34,945 nucleotides of DNA from Clostridiales bacterium (GTDB lineage Bacteria > Bacillota > Clostridia > Oscillospirales > QAMX01). The notes below the pieces were generated by a model. It was not told the DNA's origin. It did no database searches and saw only the letters and a list, made by a program, of their open reading frames with translations. Of this stretch, positions 1 to 7,356 are shown in pieces. Made by a program: the position numbers and the translations under genes. The stretch is taken from the NCBI GenBank assembly GCA_016303065.1, contig JAEDMJ010000021.1, positions 1-34,945 of the forward strand, in the 5' to 3' direction. How positions within the stretch are numbered: the first letter of the stretch is position 1; each line of letters opens with the position of its first letter.

Positions 1-647
1 TCAGGGCGGCGGGAATTGAAATAAACTGGGCGGCCACCCTTGCCGGAATAGCCGGTTCTGCCCTTGCCGCGCCCATAGAGCTCGGAGCGGCGGAGTTTAT
101 TCTTCGGCTTGTCAGGCGGAAGGAGTGCAGGGTCGGAGACATCTTTGCGTGGTATTCCGACGGGAAGCTTCTTGGGCGGGCGGCAAAATTCGGAGTTTGG
201 AAGATCGCGGCTGCGCTTGTTCAGGCGGCCGCCTTTGACATCCCTTTCAATTACCTCGCAGAGAAATTACTGCCGGCAGCATCTGGCGCTGCGGAGACGG
301 CGAAGCCGGACTTTTCGGCTGCCGATTGGCGGGGAATCCTGGCCGCCGCGGCGCTTATTGTGCTTTGGGGAGCGTTCACCGTTTTGGGCACGGCGGTAAA
401 ATATGTTTTTGCTGACACCGGAAAGCTGGGGAAATCTCTTGTCACGTCCTTTTGCGTGATGGGAAGGCATTTTTTCGGGTATGTGCTTTTCCTTCTCAGC
501 TTTGCGGGTTTTTATATCGGCATATTCTTTACGGCGGGACTTTTGGGAATATATTTTATTCCCTATTTCAGCGCCGCGCAGGCTGTTTACGTGGAATATG
601 TCCGGGCAAAGGCTCGCTTTGACCGGGGAGAAGAGGTGGATTTTTGA
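1..647 (+). CDS. DUF975-family integral membrane protein (5' end outside window)
   Basis: The reading frame is open from base 3 and ends at the TGA at 645-647, so only the C-terminal part, about 214 residues, is present. It has hydrophobic segments near the left edge (NWAATLAGIAGSALAAPIEL), in the middle (ILAAAALIVLWGAFTVLG) and near the end (FGYVLFLLSFAGFYIGIFF). The C-terminal block LGIYFIPYFSAAQAVYVEYVR resembles the conserved end of DUF975 membrane proteins of Firmicutes, whose function is unknown. The frame overlaps the rlmH start codon by four bases (TTGA), so the two genes are probably cotranscribed. The family call is by eye from the C-terminal motif and could be wrong; the membrane nature is clear. 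Confidence 0.75.
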   Translation, partial: RAAGIEINWAATLAGIAGSALAAPIELGAAEFILRLVRRKECRVGDIFAWYSDGKLLGRAAKFGVWKIAAALVQAAAFDIPFNYLAEKLLPAASGAAETAKPDFSAADWRGILAAAALIVLWGAFTVLGTAVKYVFADTGKLGKSLVTSFCVMGRHFFGYVLFLLSFAGFYIGIFFTAGLLGIYFIPYFSAAQAVYVEYVRAKARFDRGEEVDF

Positions 648-1117
648 TAAGGATCAATCTCATTTGCGTCGGAAAGCTCAAGGAAAAGTTTTGGGAACAG
701 GCTTCGGCAGAGTATGTAAAACGCATCGGGGGATATGCCGATCTCACCGTGACAGAGCTTCCGGAAATTCAGACAAGCGCCGGAACGGACGCCGCGGCGG
801 CGCTTCGTAAAGAGGCCGTGGCCATCGAAAAGGCGGTTCCGAAGGGCTCAAAGACGATCGTCCTCACCCCGGAAGGGAAGGAATACGATTCGGAGGAGTT
901 TGCCGCGCTTATTTCGCGGCTTGCCGCCGGAGGCGAGTCAAGGCTGAGTTTCATTGTCGGCGGTTCAAACGGGATCGCCCCGGAGCTTAAAGCTTCGGCA
1001 GATATGCGTTTGTCCTTTTCGCGGATGACTTTTCCCCACCATCTGTTCCGCGTGATGCTTCTGGAACAGGTCTACCGGGCTTTTATGAGCCTTGGCGGAA
1101 GAACATATTCAAAGTGA
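644..1117 (+). CDS. rlmH: 23S rRNA (pseudouridine1915-N3)-methyltransferase RlmH
   Basis: RlmH is a small SPOUT-family enzyme that methylates N3 of pseudouridine 1915 in helix 69 of 23S rRNA on the assembled ribosome. The 157-residue length is typical of the family. The N-terminus IRINLICVGKLKEKFW, the SAM-binding loop FIVGGSNGIAP (about residues 103-113) and the helix MTFPHHLFRVMLLEQVYRA (128-146) are all present. The last residues are GGRTYSK, whereas most homologues end in a G-x-P-Y-H-(K/R) tail, so the tail is slightly unusual. The start is the TTG at 644, which overlaps the stop of the upstream gene. A strong terminator follows at 1136. Identification is secure. Confidence 0.95.
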   Translation: MIRINLICVGKLKEKFWEQASAEYVKRIGGYADLTVTELPEIQTSAGTDAAAALRKEAVAIEKAVPKGSKTIVLTPEGKEYDSEEFAALISRLAAGGESRLSFIVGGSNGIAPELKASADMRLSFSRMTFPHHLFRVMLLEQVYRAFMSLGGRTYSK

Positions 1118-1135
1118 CGGGAACGAATTTTTTCG

Positions 1136-1173
1136 GGATCGGAACGGCAAAAAGCTGTTCCGATCCTTTTTGT
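1136..1173 (+). terminator. Rho-independent terminator after rlmH
   Basis: A perfect 10-bp stem (GGATCGGAAC at 1136-1145 with GTTCCGATCC at 1157-1166) encloses an 11-base loop and is followed by TTTTTGTTT. It ends the rlmH transcript and insulates spoIIE. Confidence 0.9.
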
Positions 1174-1210
1174 TTATAAAAATTTTACTGAATTTGCATT
1201 GTCTGTATAT

Positions 1211-1244
1211 TTCGACATAAAAAACACGCGTTTCGGAGTATACT
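1211..1244 (+). promoter_or_regulatory. Probable Spo0A-dependent sigma-A promoter of spoIIE
   Basis: TTCGACA at 1211-1217 is the exact reverse complement of the Spo0A box TGTCGAA. Inside it TCGACA (1212-1217) serves as a 5/6 match to the -35 element, and TATACT at 1239-1244 is a 5/6 match to the -10. The spacing is 21 bp. In Bacillus subtilis the Spo0A-activated spoIIE and spoIIG promoters are known for unusually long 21-22 bp spacers with a 0A box at the -35, so this arrangement fits the gene it precedes. Activation by phosphorylated Spo0A is inferred. Confidence 0.75.
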
Positions 1245-1288
1245 CAGAACAGATTCACGGCAGGAATATACAAAGGAGAATTTGTGTT

Positions 1289-3597
1289 ATGCTAAAACGT
1301 GTTACGGAAAAACTCAGCGCGCTGAAAGAGCGGAAAACCCTCTTGCGGTATTTTGGCATATTTGCGGTATCTGTCCTTCTTTGCGGAGTGAAACTGTTCG
1401 GGTCGGTCGCTCCGGTCGGCGTATGCTATCAGGGGTCTTTTTCCGGGCGCAGGCGAATGGCGGTCTCCTTTTTGGGGGTCGTTGCCGGCTCGTGTATTTT
1501 CGGCATTTCTCCGGTAAAGTACATTGCGGCTTCCCTGATCGTTCTCATTATGAATGAAGCCTTTATGAATATTGCAAACATACGGAACCGGATTTACTCG
1601 GCAATGAGCGTTACGGGCGCCGTGGGGCTGATCGGCCTTATCACGCTTATCTCGCCGAACGACGAAAAAGCGGGGCTTTTGTACATAGCCGAGCTCTGTG
1701 TATGCGTCATGCTGTCGGTGCTTTTTTCGCGAAAAAAAACGCCTTTGCAGACAAGCGGTAAGCGCGGCGGGACAAGCCTCTCCCTGCTTATAACTTTGGC
1801 GCTTGTCCTGTCGGTGATACCGGATTTCGGCGGAGAAGTTTTCAGCTTTTCTGTCGGAAGAATCTTCGTCTCCGCGCTTACGCTGATTGCCGCGTCCCGT
1901 GCCGGAATATACGGCGGAGTTGTGGTCGGACTGGTGGGGGGGCTGGTTTTCGACCTTTCCGGAAGCAGCGTGCCCGTCTGGTCGTATACGCTGGCACTGG
2001 GGGGACTCGGGGCCGGAGTTGTCGTCAAAAAAAGCGTTTTGCCGCTCCGCTGGTCTTCCTGGCAATGGGCGCCGGGGCGAGGCTGATGGCGTTCAGGGAC
2101 GTCATGTATTTTTCGGGCGCGGCGGAAATTCTGGCCGGATGTCTGATTGCGTGCATGGTTCCGGAGAGATTCAAAAAGGCGCTCTTTGACACCGGGGAGG
2201 ACAACGGCAGTGAAAGATGTCTTCAGCAGATCAGAAACCGGATCGCCGCAAAGCTTGCGGGAATGTCGGAAGCCTACGAAGCGATGGCGGACACTTATTC
2301 GGAAGACCGGAGAGAAAACTCCGCCTGTACCGGTGAAAAAGGGCGCTTCGGCATTTTTGAAAAAGCCTGTGCGGACGTCTGCGCTTTTTGCGAGATGAAA
2401 AACCATTGTTGGTGCGAAAATGCCGGGGCAATGCGCTCGGCTCTTGAAAACTCGCTGGAGAGCATAATGGCCCGCGGCCGCGCATCGGCTTCGGATTTCG
2501 GAGAAGGTTTCGACTGTGCGCGCATTGAGGATTTTTGCGACGGGATCACCGAAACGCTCAAAGAGAAAAGGCGGGAAATGATATCGAACGGCACAAGATA
2601 CGACGAGGACATGCGGGTCAGAAGGCAGTACAGAACGATATCGGAAATACTGGACGGTTCCGCCGAGGAGATCGGAGAAGAACCGCAGTATGAGCGCGGG
2701 ACGGGAATGGCGGTAAAACGCCTTATCGCGTCCTACGGCGCGGAGGGGGATGTGCTGGTATACCGGGATGCGAGGGGCGTTTTGAGAGTTGAGATATGCG
2801 CGGAGGACATCACCGCGCTGTCTGCTCGTCCGGAGGAGCTGACGGAGGAGATATCCGAAGCCGCGGGATGCCTGCTGGAGCTTCCGGTTCAGACCGTCGG
2901 AAAAGAGTATTCCTGTCTTTCGTTCAAGGAGCGCGCGCGCTTTGACTGTTCGGTCGGAGCAACGGCGGAGAAAAGAAACGGTGAAAGCGTGAGCGGAGAC
3001 TGCGGAACATATTTCAAAAACGAGGACGGGAGTATGTTCATTATCCTCTGCGACGGAATGGGAAGCGGAGAAATGGCGCACGAGCACGCGAAATCGGTCA
3101 TGAAGCTCTGCGAAAGCTTTCTTCGGGCGGGAGTTCCGCCGCTGAATTCCGCGGAGATTGTCTCGTCGTCCCTTGAACAGCACGACCGGGGGGCGGGCGC
3201 GGCAACTCTGGACATAACGGTCATCGACCCGTACTCTTCCGTTTTGACTTCCGTGAAATACGGCGCGGCGCCGACGTATATACGTCACAGGACGGCGGAC
3301 GGAAGATACAGCCTTTCAAAGATCTGTGCCGGAGGCGGCGGCGGAGAGCTCTACGCCGTGGCGGAGGCTTCCACTGAACTGAAGGACGGGGATATGGTCA
3401 TCATGGTGAGCGACGGCGCGGAGACGGGCGTTTCCCTTGAAAAAGCAATCGTCGGAGTAATGACGGACGACCCAATCGATCTCTGCGACATACTCATGCG
3501 GATGCTTCCCGGCGGAGCGGCGGACGACAGAACGGTCATTGCGGTGAATTATTTTGCCCGGGGGAGATCGTCGGTGTATGAAAAAGGAAAAATCTGA
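1289..3597 (+). CDS. spoIIE: Stage II sporulation protein E, with a -1 frame break at an A7 tract (2027-2033)
   Basis: SpoIIE is a membrane-bound PP2C-type phosphatase that dephosphorylates SpoIIAA to release sigma-F in the forespore and also works at the polar septum. The start is the ATG at 1289, ten bases after AAAGGAG; a longer upstream frame lacks a ribosome site. Bases 1289 to about 2032 encode the polytopic N-terminal domain, which holds most of the expected membrane helices. The frame then leaves the family and stops at 2086. The next frame (-1), entered at the run of seven A at 2027-2033, continues the last helix (AAPLVFLAMGAGARLM) and runs to 3597. It includes the cytoplasmic middle domain and a PP2C domain with SGDCG, LCDGMGSGE, VSDGAE and DDRTVIAV, so the metal-binding aspartates are intact. 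Joined length is about 769 residues, near the family norm. A one-base homopolymer error or mutation is the simplest cause. Confidence 0.9.
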
Positions 3598-3642
3598 CTA
3601 TAATAAAGGCGGAAAAGCCATGACATACGGGAGGGCCGCCGG

Positions 3643-3840
3643 ATGATAAAGGGAAATTCAAGACATGTTGTTGTGATCAAAAACCCGGACAACCGCAATT
3701 TTGAGGAGGCGATTTTCATTGTGAGAAGCGGTCTTTTCAGAAACGCGGGAAAGAGCGAGGAGGAGATAATGCGGGAGGCAAAGGCCGCGGCAAAGAGCTT
3801 TGTGCGGCGAATGAAGACGGAAGATCTGATGGTGAAATAA
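3643..3840 (+). CDS. Small conserved-looking protein of unknown function
   Basis: A 65-residue protein starting at the ATG at 3643, seven bases after GGGAGGG. It has no signal peptide or membrane segment. It opens with a beta-rich part (RHVVVIKNPDNRNFEEAIFI) and ends in a charged helix (KSEEEIMREAKAAAKSFVRR). I recall similar short proteins in Clostridia, sometimes mislabelled as an initiation factor, but I cannot assign a function. It lies 45 bases after spoIIE with no terminator between, so it is probably in the spoIIE transcript; whether it has a sporulation role is unknown. The good ribosome site and normal codon use support it as real. Confidence 0.7.
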   Translation: MIKGNSRHVVVIKNPDNRNFEEAIFIVRSGLFRNAGKSEEEIMREAKAAAKSFVRRMKTEDLMVK

Positions 3841-3853
3841 AGATATAAACAGG

Positions 3854-3914
3854 GCTCTGCGGCAGGCTCAAACGTCCGTTTTTGAAAAAAGGGCGTCTGA
3901 GCCTGCCGCAGAGC
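3854..3914. terminator. Very long hairpin, probable terminator
   Basis: A perfect 17-bp stem (3854-3870 with 3898-3914) is extended inward by a second 6-bp helix (3872-3877 with 3891-3896, one G-T pair) and an A/T-rich tip. Only TTT follows on the + strand before the sequence becomes mixed, so as an intrinsic terminator the U-tract is poor. It marks the boundary between the spoIIE unit and the decayed phosphate locus. Confidence 0.6.
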
Positions 3915-3958
3915 TTTACATGCATTTTACAATACCGGGATAACAGATATTACATTGG

Positions 3959-4064
3959 GATGCGGCGATATGGGACGAGGCAAAGGACGGACTGAAAAAA
4001 TCCGCGCTTGGAATGTCGGGCGGACAGGCGTACCGAAGACTATATCACGGGGAGGTTTGGTTGA
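3959..4064 (+). pseudogene. pstB remnant (phosphate ABC transporter ATPase), two short pieces
   Basis: Two fragments of PstB survive in the correct order but in different frames. The first (3959-4027) reads DAAIWDEAKDG then LKKSALGMSGGQ, the region leading into and including the ABC signature (normally LSGGQQQR). The second (4038-4064) reads DYITGRFG followed by a stop, which is the characteristic PstB C-terminus. Between them only about 10 bases remain of the roughly 100 residues expected (Walker B, D-loop, H-loop), and the N-terminal half with Walker A is absent. No function is possible. The stop lies one base before the phoU start, as in intact pst operons. Identification rests on the two motifs and the synteny with phoU and phoB. 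Confidence 0.75.
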
Positions 4065-4065
4065 G

Positions 4066-4221
4066 ATGAGATCGGGATTTGACAGTCAGCTTGAAACTCT
4101 CAATGCGGTACTTGTCGCCATGGGGGCTCTCTGTGAGAATGCGATAGCTCACCATGCGGTAAATATTGCCGGATGGGTGATTTTTTCGATAACCGGCGTC
4201 AGAGAGGCGGAAGTGAAATGA
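4066..4221 (+). pseudogene. Internally deleted phoU, 51 codons, still in frame
   Basis: Intact PhoU is a roughly 215-residue three-helix-repeat protein that links the Pst transporter to the PhoR kinase. Here the first 28 or so residues (MRSGFDSQLETLN, then VAMGALCENAIA) match the PhoU N-terminus. They run directly into HAVNIAGWVIFSITG, which matches the C-terminal end of clostridial PhoU (usually DHAVNIAEWVIFSITG). About 165 residues between are missing, yet frame, ribosome site (GGGAGG inside the pstB tail) and ATGA overlap with the next gene are kept. It cannot fold as PhoU. Treated as a deletion pseudogene, though it could still be translated. The family match is from memory of the consensus ends, and I am fairly sure of it because both ends and the neighbours agree. 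Confidence 0.75.
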
Positions 4222-4881
4222 TATACTGCGTTGAGGACGACGAAGGCATAAGAAACATGGTGGTCTATACGCTGAACGCTTCGGGTCTGGACGCGAGAGG
4301 ATTTTCCTGCGGCGAGGAGTTCTTTGGCGTTTTGAAAGAGAAAAAGCCGAACCTTGTCCTTCTCGACATAATGCTTCCCGGCGAGGACGGTATGGAGATA
4401 CTGAAAAAGCTTCGCCGTGATCCGGCGACGGCGGACATTCCGGTGATTATGGAGAAGGGGCACGGAATACGACAGAATAGTCGCTCTTGACGCCGGAGCG
4501 GACGGATATCTTGCAAAGCCGTTCGGAATGCTCGAAATGGTCTCGCGCGTAAGGGCCATACTTCGGCGAACCTCCGGCAAAAGAAACGGCTCCCTCTGCC
4601 TCGGAGGGCTGCGACTGGATCAGCAGGAGCACACGGTGTACGCGGGGGAGAGGGAAGTTCTGCTTTCGCTGAAGGAATACGAGCTTTTGAAGCTCTTCAT
4701 GAGCTGCCCCGGAAGGCTGTTTACCAGAAGTCAGCTCCTCGGCCTGGTGTGGGAATCCGGAGTTTCGGAAAACACAAGGACGGTGGACGTGCACGTCGGA
4801 ACGCTTCGCACAAAGCTCGGTGAGTTCAGCGCGTATATCGAGACTGTGCGCGGGGCGGGGGACTGCATGAAAAAGCCGTAA
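4218..4881 (+). pseudogene. PhoB-like OmpR-family response regulator, frameshifted
   Basis: The first frame (4218 to about 4457) encodes a receiver domain with the acidic pair D7-D8 and phospho-acceptor D50 in LLDIMLPGEDG. It fails at GAAGGGGCACGG (4454-4465) and stops at 4490. The second frame picks up exactly there with TEYDRIVALDAGADGYLAKPFG, containing the conserved lysine. It continues through a winged-helix DNA-binding domain (LSLKEYELLKLF, TRSQLLGLVW, TRTVDVHVGTLRTKL) to 4881. Around the break the usual (L)TAKG is reduced to EKG, so the conserved switch Thr is also lost; this is more than one miscalled base. The start overlaps the phoU remnant (ATGA). The order after pstB and phoU points to a Pho-type regulator. 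No histidine kinase is recognisable downstream. Confidence 0.85.
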
Positions 4882-5187
4882 GGCGTGTTGGGGCTGCGAT
4901 TGATCGGAGAAAACACGCGGCGTAAACTTGATGAGTTTCCGGTTATAGATTTCAGGGGGAGGTCTTTATGCTGCCGCAACGGATATTGACCGGAAAACGG
5001 ATATGGATGCCATGCGCGCGGAGACGGACGCTTTTCTGAGCGGGAACGGCTTTGAACGTGACAAAACGCGCCCCGATTTGGGAAACGTAATTACAGGTTC
5101 CCGTGCAAAAGCCGCCATGGTATATGACCGGATGAACTATTGGTTCCCGGTTAAGGAAAACGGCCTGCGCGCTGACTCAGGGAAAAA
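4882..5187 (+). other. Unassigned stretch between the decayed pho locus and the tpiA terminators
   Basis: About 300 bases where a PhoR kinase would be expected after PhoB, but I see no H-box, N-box or membrane helix. A ribosome-site-like GGGGGAGG sits at 4953-4960 before an ATG at 4968 whose frame closes quickly. A second frame gives a plausible protein-like segment from 5003 to about 5165 (MDAMRAETDAFLSGNGFERD, then GNVITGSRAKAAMVYDRMNY). That frame then runs through the terminator hairpins and antisense to tpiA, so its end is not coding. I read this as probable gene debris continuing the decay seen upstream. I do not recognise the parent gene. Confidence 0.4.
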
Positions 5188-5216
5188 AGCGGGCGCCTCT
5201 CCGGGGCGGAGAGGCG
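5188..5216 (-). terminator. Second terminator of pgk-tpiA
   Basis: Read on the minus strand, a 9-bp perfect stem (5208-5216 with 5194-5202, 5-base loop) is followed after five bases by a run of six T. It lies downstream of the stronger hairpin at 5251 and probably acts as a backup. Confidence 0.6.
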
Positions 5217-5244
5217 GGAAAGAGTACGGTTTATGCGTGCGGAA

Positions 5245-5299
5245 AACAAAAAAGGAGCTGTGCCGCAGACTTTTTGAAAGTCCCGGGCACAGCTCCTTT
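5245..5299 (-). terminator. Main terminator of pgk-tpiA
   Basis: On the minus strand CAAAGGAGCTGTGCC pairs with GGCACAGCTCCTTT around an interrupted inner helix (5251-5273 with 5277-5299), followed by TTTTTTGTTTT. It lies just after the tpiA stop. Confidence 0.85.
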
Positions 5300-5322
5300 G
5301 AGCTTTTAAGGAATCCTGTGAC

Positions 5323-6093
5323 TTACTGGTTGGCAGCGTCAACGATCGCCTTGAAGGATTCGGGCTTCAGGGAAGCGCCTCCGATAAGGCCGCCGTCGAT
5401 GTTGAGCTGGGAGAGGAGACCGGCCGCGTTTTCCGCGTTCATGGAGCCGCCGTACTGGATGGTGACGGAACGGGCGGCGCGGGCGCCGAAGAGCTCGCGG
5501 ATGGTGTCGCGGATGAGGGTGCAGACTTCGCTGGCCTGCTCGACGGTCGCGGTCTTGCCGGTGCCGATGGCCCAAATGGGCTCGTAGGCGATGACGAGCT
5601 TGCGGATGTTCTCAACGTTGACTCCGTTGAGAGCGCACTTGACCTGGAGGCGGATGCGCTCTGCGGTGATGCCGAGCTCGCGCTCTTCAAGGGTCTCGCC
5701 GACGCAGATGATCGGCTTAAGACCGGCTTCCATGGCGGCAAGGACCTTTTTGTTGACGATCTCGTCGGTCTCGCCGAAGTACTGACGGCGCTCGCTGTGG
5801 CCGACGATGACGTACTTTACGCCCATTTCAACAAGCATCTGAGCGGAGACTTCGCCGGTGTATGCGCCGGAAGCTTCCCAGTGCATATTCTGAGCGCCGA
5901 TGGCGATCTTGGTGGCGCGGGTCGCTTTCAGAGCGGGGCTGATATCGACGAAAGGAACGCAGAGAACCGTGGTGCACCACTTTGCCTTTGCGACGAGGGG
6001 ACGGATAGCGTCTACAAGAGCTCTTGCTTCCTTGGGGGTCTTATTCATCTTCCAGTTGCCGGCGATGATCGTCTTGCGGTATCTTCTGTTCAT
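5323..6093 (-). CDS. tpiA: Triosephosphate isomerase
   Basis: Interconverts dihydroxyacetone phosphate and glyceraldehyde 3-phosphate in glycolysis and gluconeogenesis, in the cytoplasm. The 256-residue protein is full length. The substrate-binding Asn and Lys are in AGNWKMN (residues 11-17), the electrophilic His in VIVGHSERR, the catalytic Glu in AYEPIWAIGTG and the phosphate-binding loop in IQYGGSM and IGGASL. The start ATG at 6093 follows AAGGAG by ten bases. It lies 23 bases after pgk in the same direction and shares its promoter. Nothing unusual was seen. Confidence 0.98.
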   Translation of the reverse strand: MNRRYRKTIIAGNWKMNKTPKEARALVDAIRPLVAKAKWCTTVLCVPFVDISPALKATRATKIAIGAQNMHWEASGAYTGEVSAQMLVEMGVKYVIVGHSERRQYFGETDEIVNKKVLAAMEAGLKPIICVGETLEERELGITAERIRLQVKCALNGVNVENIRKLVIAYEPIWAIGTGKTATVEQASEVCTLIRDTIRELFGARAARSVTIQYGGSMNAENAAGLLSQLNIDGGLIGGASLKPESFKAIVDAANQ

Positions 6094-6116
6094 TGTTGTA
6101 AAGTGCTCCTTATTTA

Positions 6117-7307
6117 TTACTTGTCTGCCAGGCAGGCGATGCCGGGCAGAGTGAGACCTTCGAGGAATTCAAGGGAGGCTCCGCCGCCGGTGGAGATATG
6201 GGTCATCTTGTCAGCGAAGCCGAGCTGCTCGACTGCCGCAGCGGAGTCGCCGCCGCCGATGATGCTGACAGCGCCGCTTTCGGCGATTGCCTTGGCAATG
6301 GCCTTGGTGCCGACGGCGAATTTCTCCATCTCGAAAACGCCCATGGGTCCGTTCCAGACAACCGTTCCGGCGTTTGCAAGCGCTTCGGAGAACGCGGCAA
6401 TGGACTTTTCGCCGATGTCGAGACCCATCCAGCCGTCCGGAATGCATTTGCTGCAGACAGTCTTGCTGTCGGCGTCGGCCGCAAACTTGTCACCAACAAC
6501 GGTGTCGATGGGAAGCATGAATTTGACGCCCTTGTCCTGGGCTTTTTTGATCATTTCAGCGGCGTATTCAAGCTTGTCTTCTTCGCAGAGGGAGTTGCCG
6601 ATGCTGCCGCCCTGAGCCTTGATGAAGGTGTAGGCCATGCCGCCGCCGATTATGATGGTGTCGACCTTTTCAAGCAGGTTGTTGATGACGCCGATCTTGT
6701 CGGAGACCTTGGCGCCGCCGAGAACCGCGACAAAGGGACGCTTGGGATCGCTCAGGGCCTTGCCCATGATGCTGATCTCCTTGTTGATGAGGTATCCGCA
6801 CACGGCCGGGAGATAATCGGCAACGCCGGCGGTGGAGGCGTGGGCACGGTGAGCGGTGCCGAAAGCGTCGTTGACGAATATATCGCCGAAGGAAGCGAGC
6901 TCCTTGGCAAAAGCGGGATCGTTCTTTTCCTCTTCGGCGTGGAAGCGGACGTTCTCAAGAAGAAGAATGTCACCGTCCTTCAGCGCTGCTGCCTTGGCCT
7001 TGGCGTCTTCGCCGATAACGTCGGAAGCCATTGCCACGGGCTTGCCGAGAAGCTCGGAAAGTCTGGCCGCGACGGGAGCGAGGGAGTACTTGGCGTTGAA
7101 CTGTCCCTTCGGTCTGCCGAGGTGGGAGCAGAGAACAACCTTCGCATTTTTGTCGACAAGATACTTGATGGTCGGGAGAGCCGCACGGATACGGGTGTCG
7201 TCGGTGATGTTTTTATCGGCGTCCTGGGGGACGTTGAAGTCACAGCGGACAAGGACTCTCTTTCCACAGACACATACGTCTTCAATGCTCTTTTTGTTGT
7301 AAGTCAT
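6117..7307 (-). CDS. pgk: Phosphoglycerate kinase
   Basis: Transfers phosphate between 1,3-bisphosphoglycerate and ADP, the first ATP-forming step of lower glycolysis. At 396 residues it is full length. The signature RVLVRCDFNVPQD (about residues 18-30), the substrate-binding SHLGRPKG, the hinge and nucleotide motifs FVAVLGGAKVSDK and VVWNGPMGVFE, and GGGDSAAAVEQ near the end are all present. The ATG at 7307 is the only in-frame start because a stop codon lies just upstream; its ribosome site AAGGAG is about 15 bases away, which is long. It leads a two-gene operon with tpiA. The usual glyceraldehyde-3-phosphate dehydrogenase gene is not adjacent. Confidence 0.98.
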   Translation of the reverse strand: MTYNKKSIEDVCVCGKRVLVRCDFNVPQDADKNITDDTRIRAALPTIKYLVDKNAKVVLCSHLGRPKGQFNAKYSLAPVAARLSELLGKPVAMASDVIGEDAKAKAAALKDGDILLLENVRFHAEEEKNDPAFAKELASFGDIFVNDAFGTAHRAHASTAGVADYLPAVCGYLINKEISIMGKALSDPKRPFVAVLGGAKVSDKIGVINNLLEKVDTIIIGGGMAYTFIKAQGGSIGNSLCEEDKLEYAAEMIKKAQDKGVKFMLPIDTVVGDKFAADADSKTVCSKCIPDGWMGLDIGEKSIAAFSEALANAGTVVWNGPMGVFEMEKFAVGTKAIAKAIAESGAVSIIGGGDSAAAVEQLGFADKMTHISTGGGASLEFLEGLTLPGIACLADK

Positions 7308-7356
7308 GATTTTTCAGTTAGACTCCTTTCAAATTGCCATCTGAACACTATATGAG

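Noticed and set aside
2026..2034. Programmed -1 ribosomal frameshift at CAAAAAAAG in spoIIE
   Set aside because: The reading phase puts the heptamer as C-AAA-AAA, not the canonical A-AAA-AAG, no clear downstream stimulator was found, and SpoIIE is not known to use frameshifting; an indel or transcriptional slippage is simpler.
1594..3288. A 564-codon open frame antisense to spoIIE
   Set aside because: It is exactly opposite a conserved gene, has low-complexity Arg/Ser/Pro-rich composition and no ribosome site; it is a codon-bias shadow.
5003..5587. A 194-codon open frame from the unassigned region into tpiA
   Set aside because: Beyond about 5165 it runs through two terminator hairpins and antisense to tpiA, so only the first part could be gene debris.
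6198..7355. A 385-codon open frame antisense to pgk
   Set aside because: The opposite strand encodes a clear phosphoglycerate kinase; the frame even crosses its promoter.
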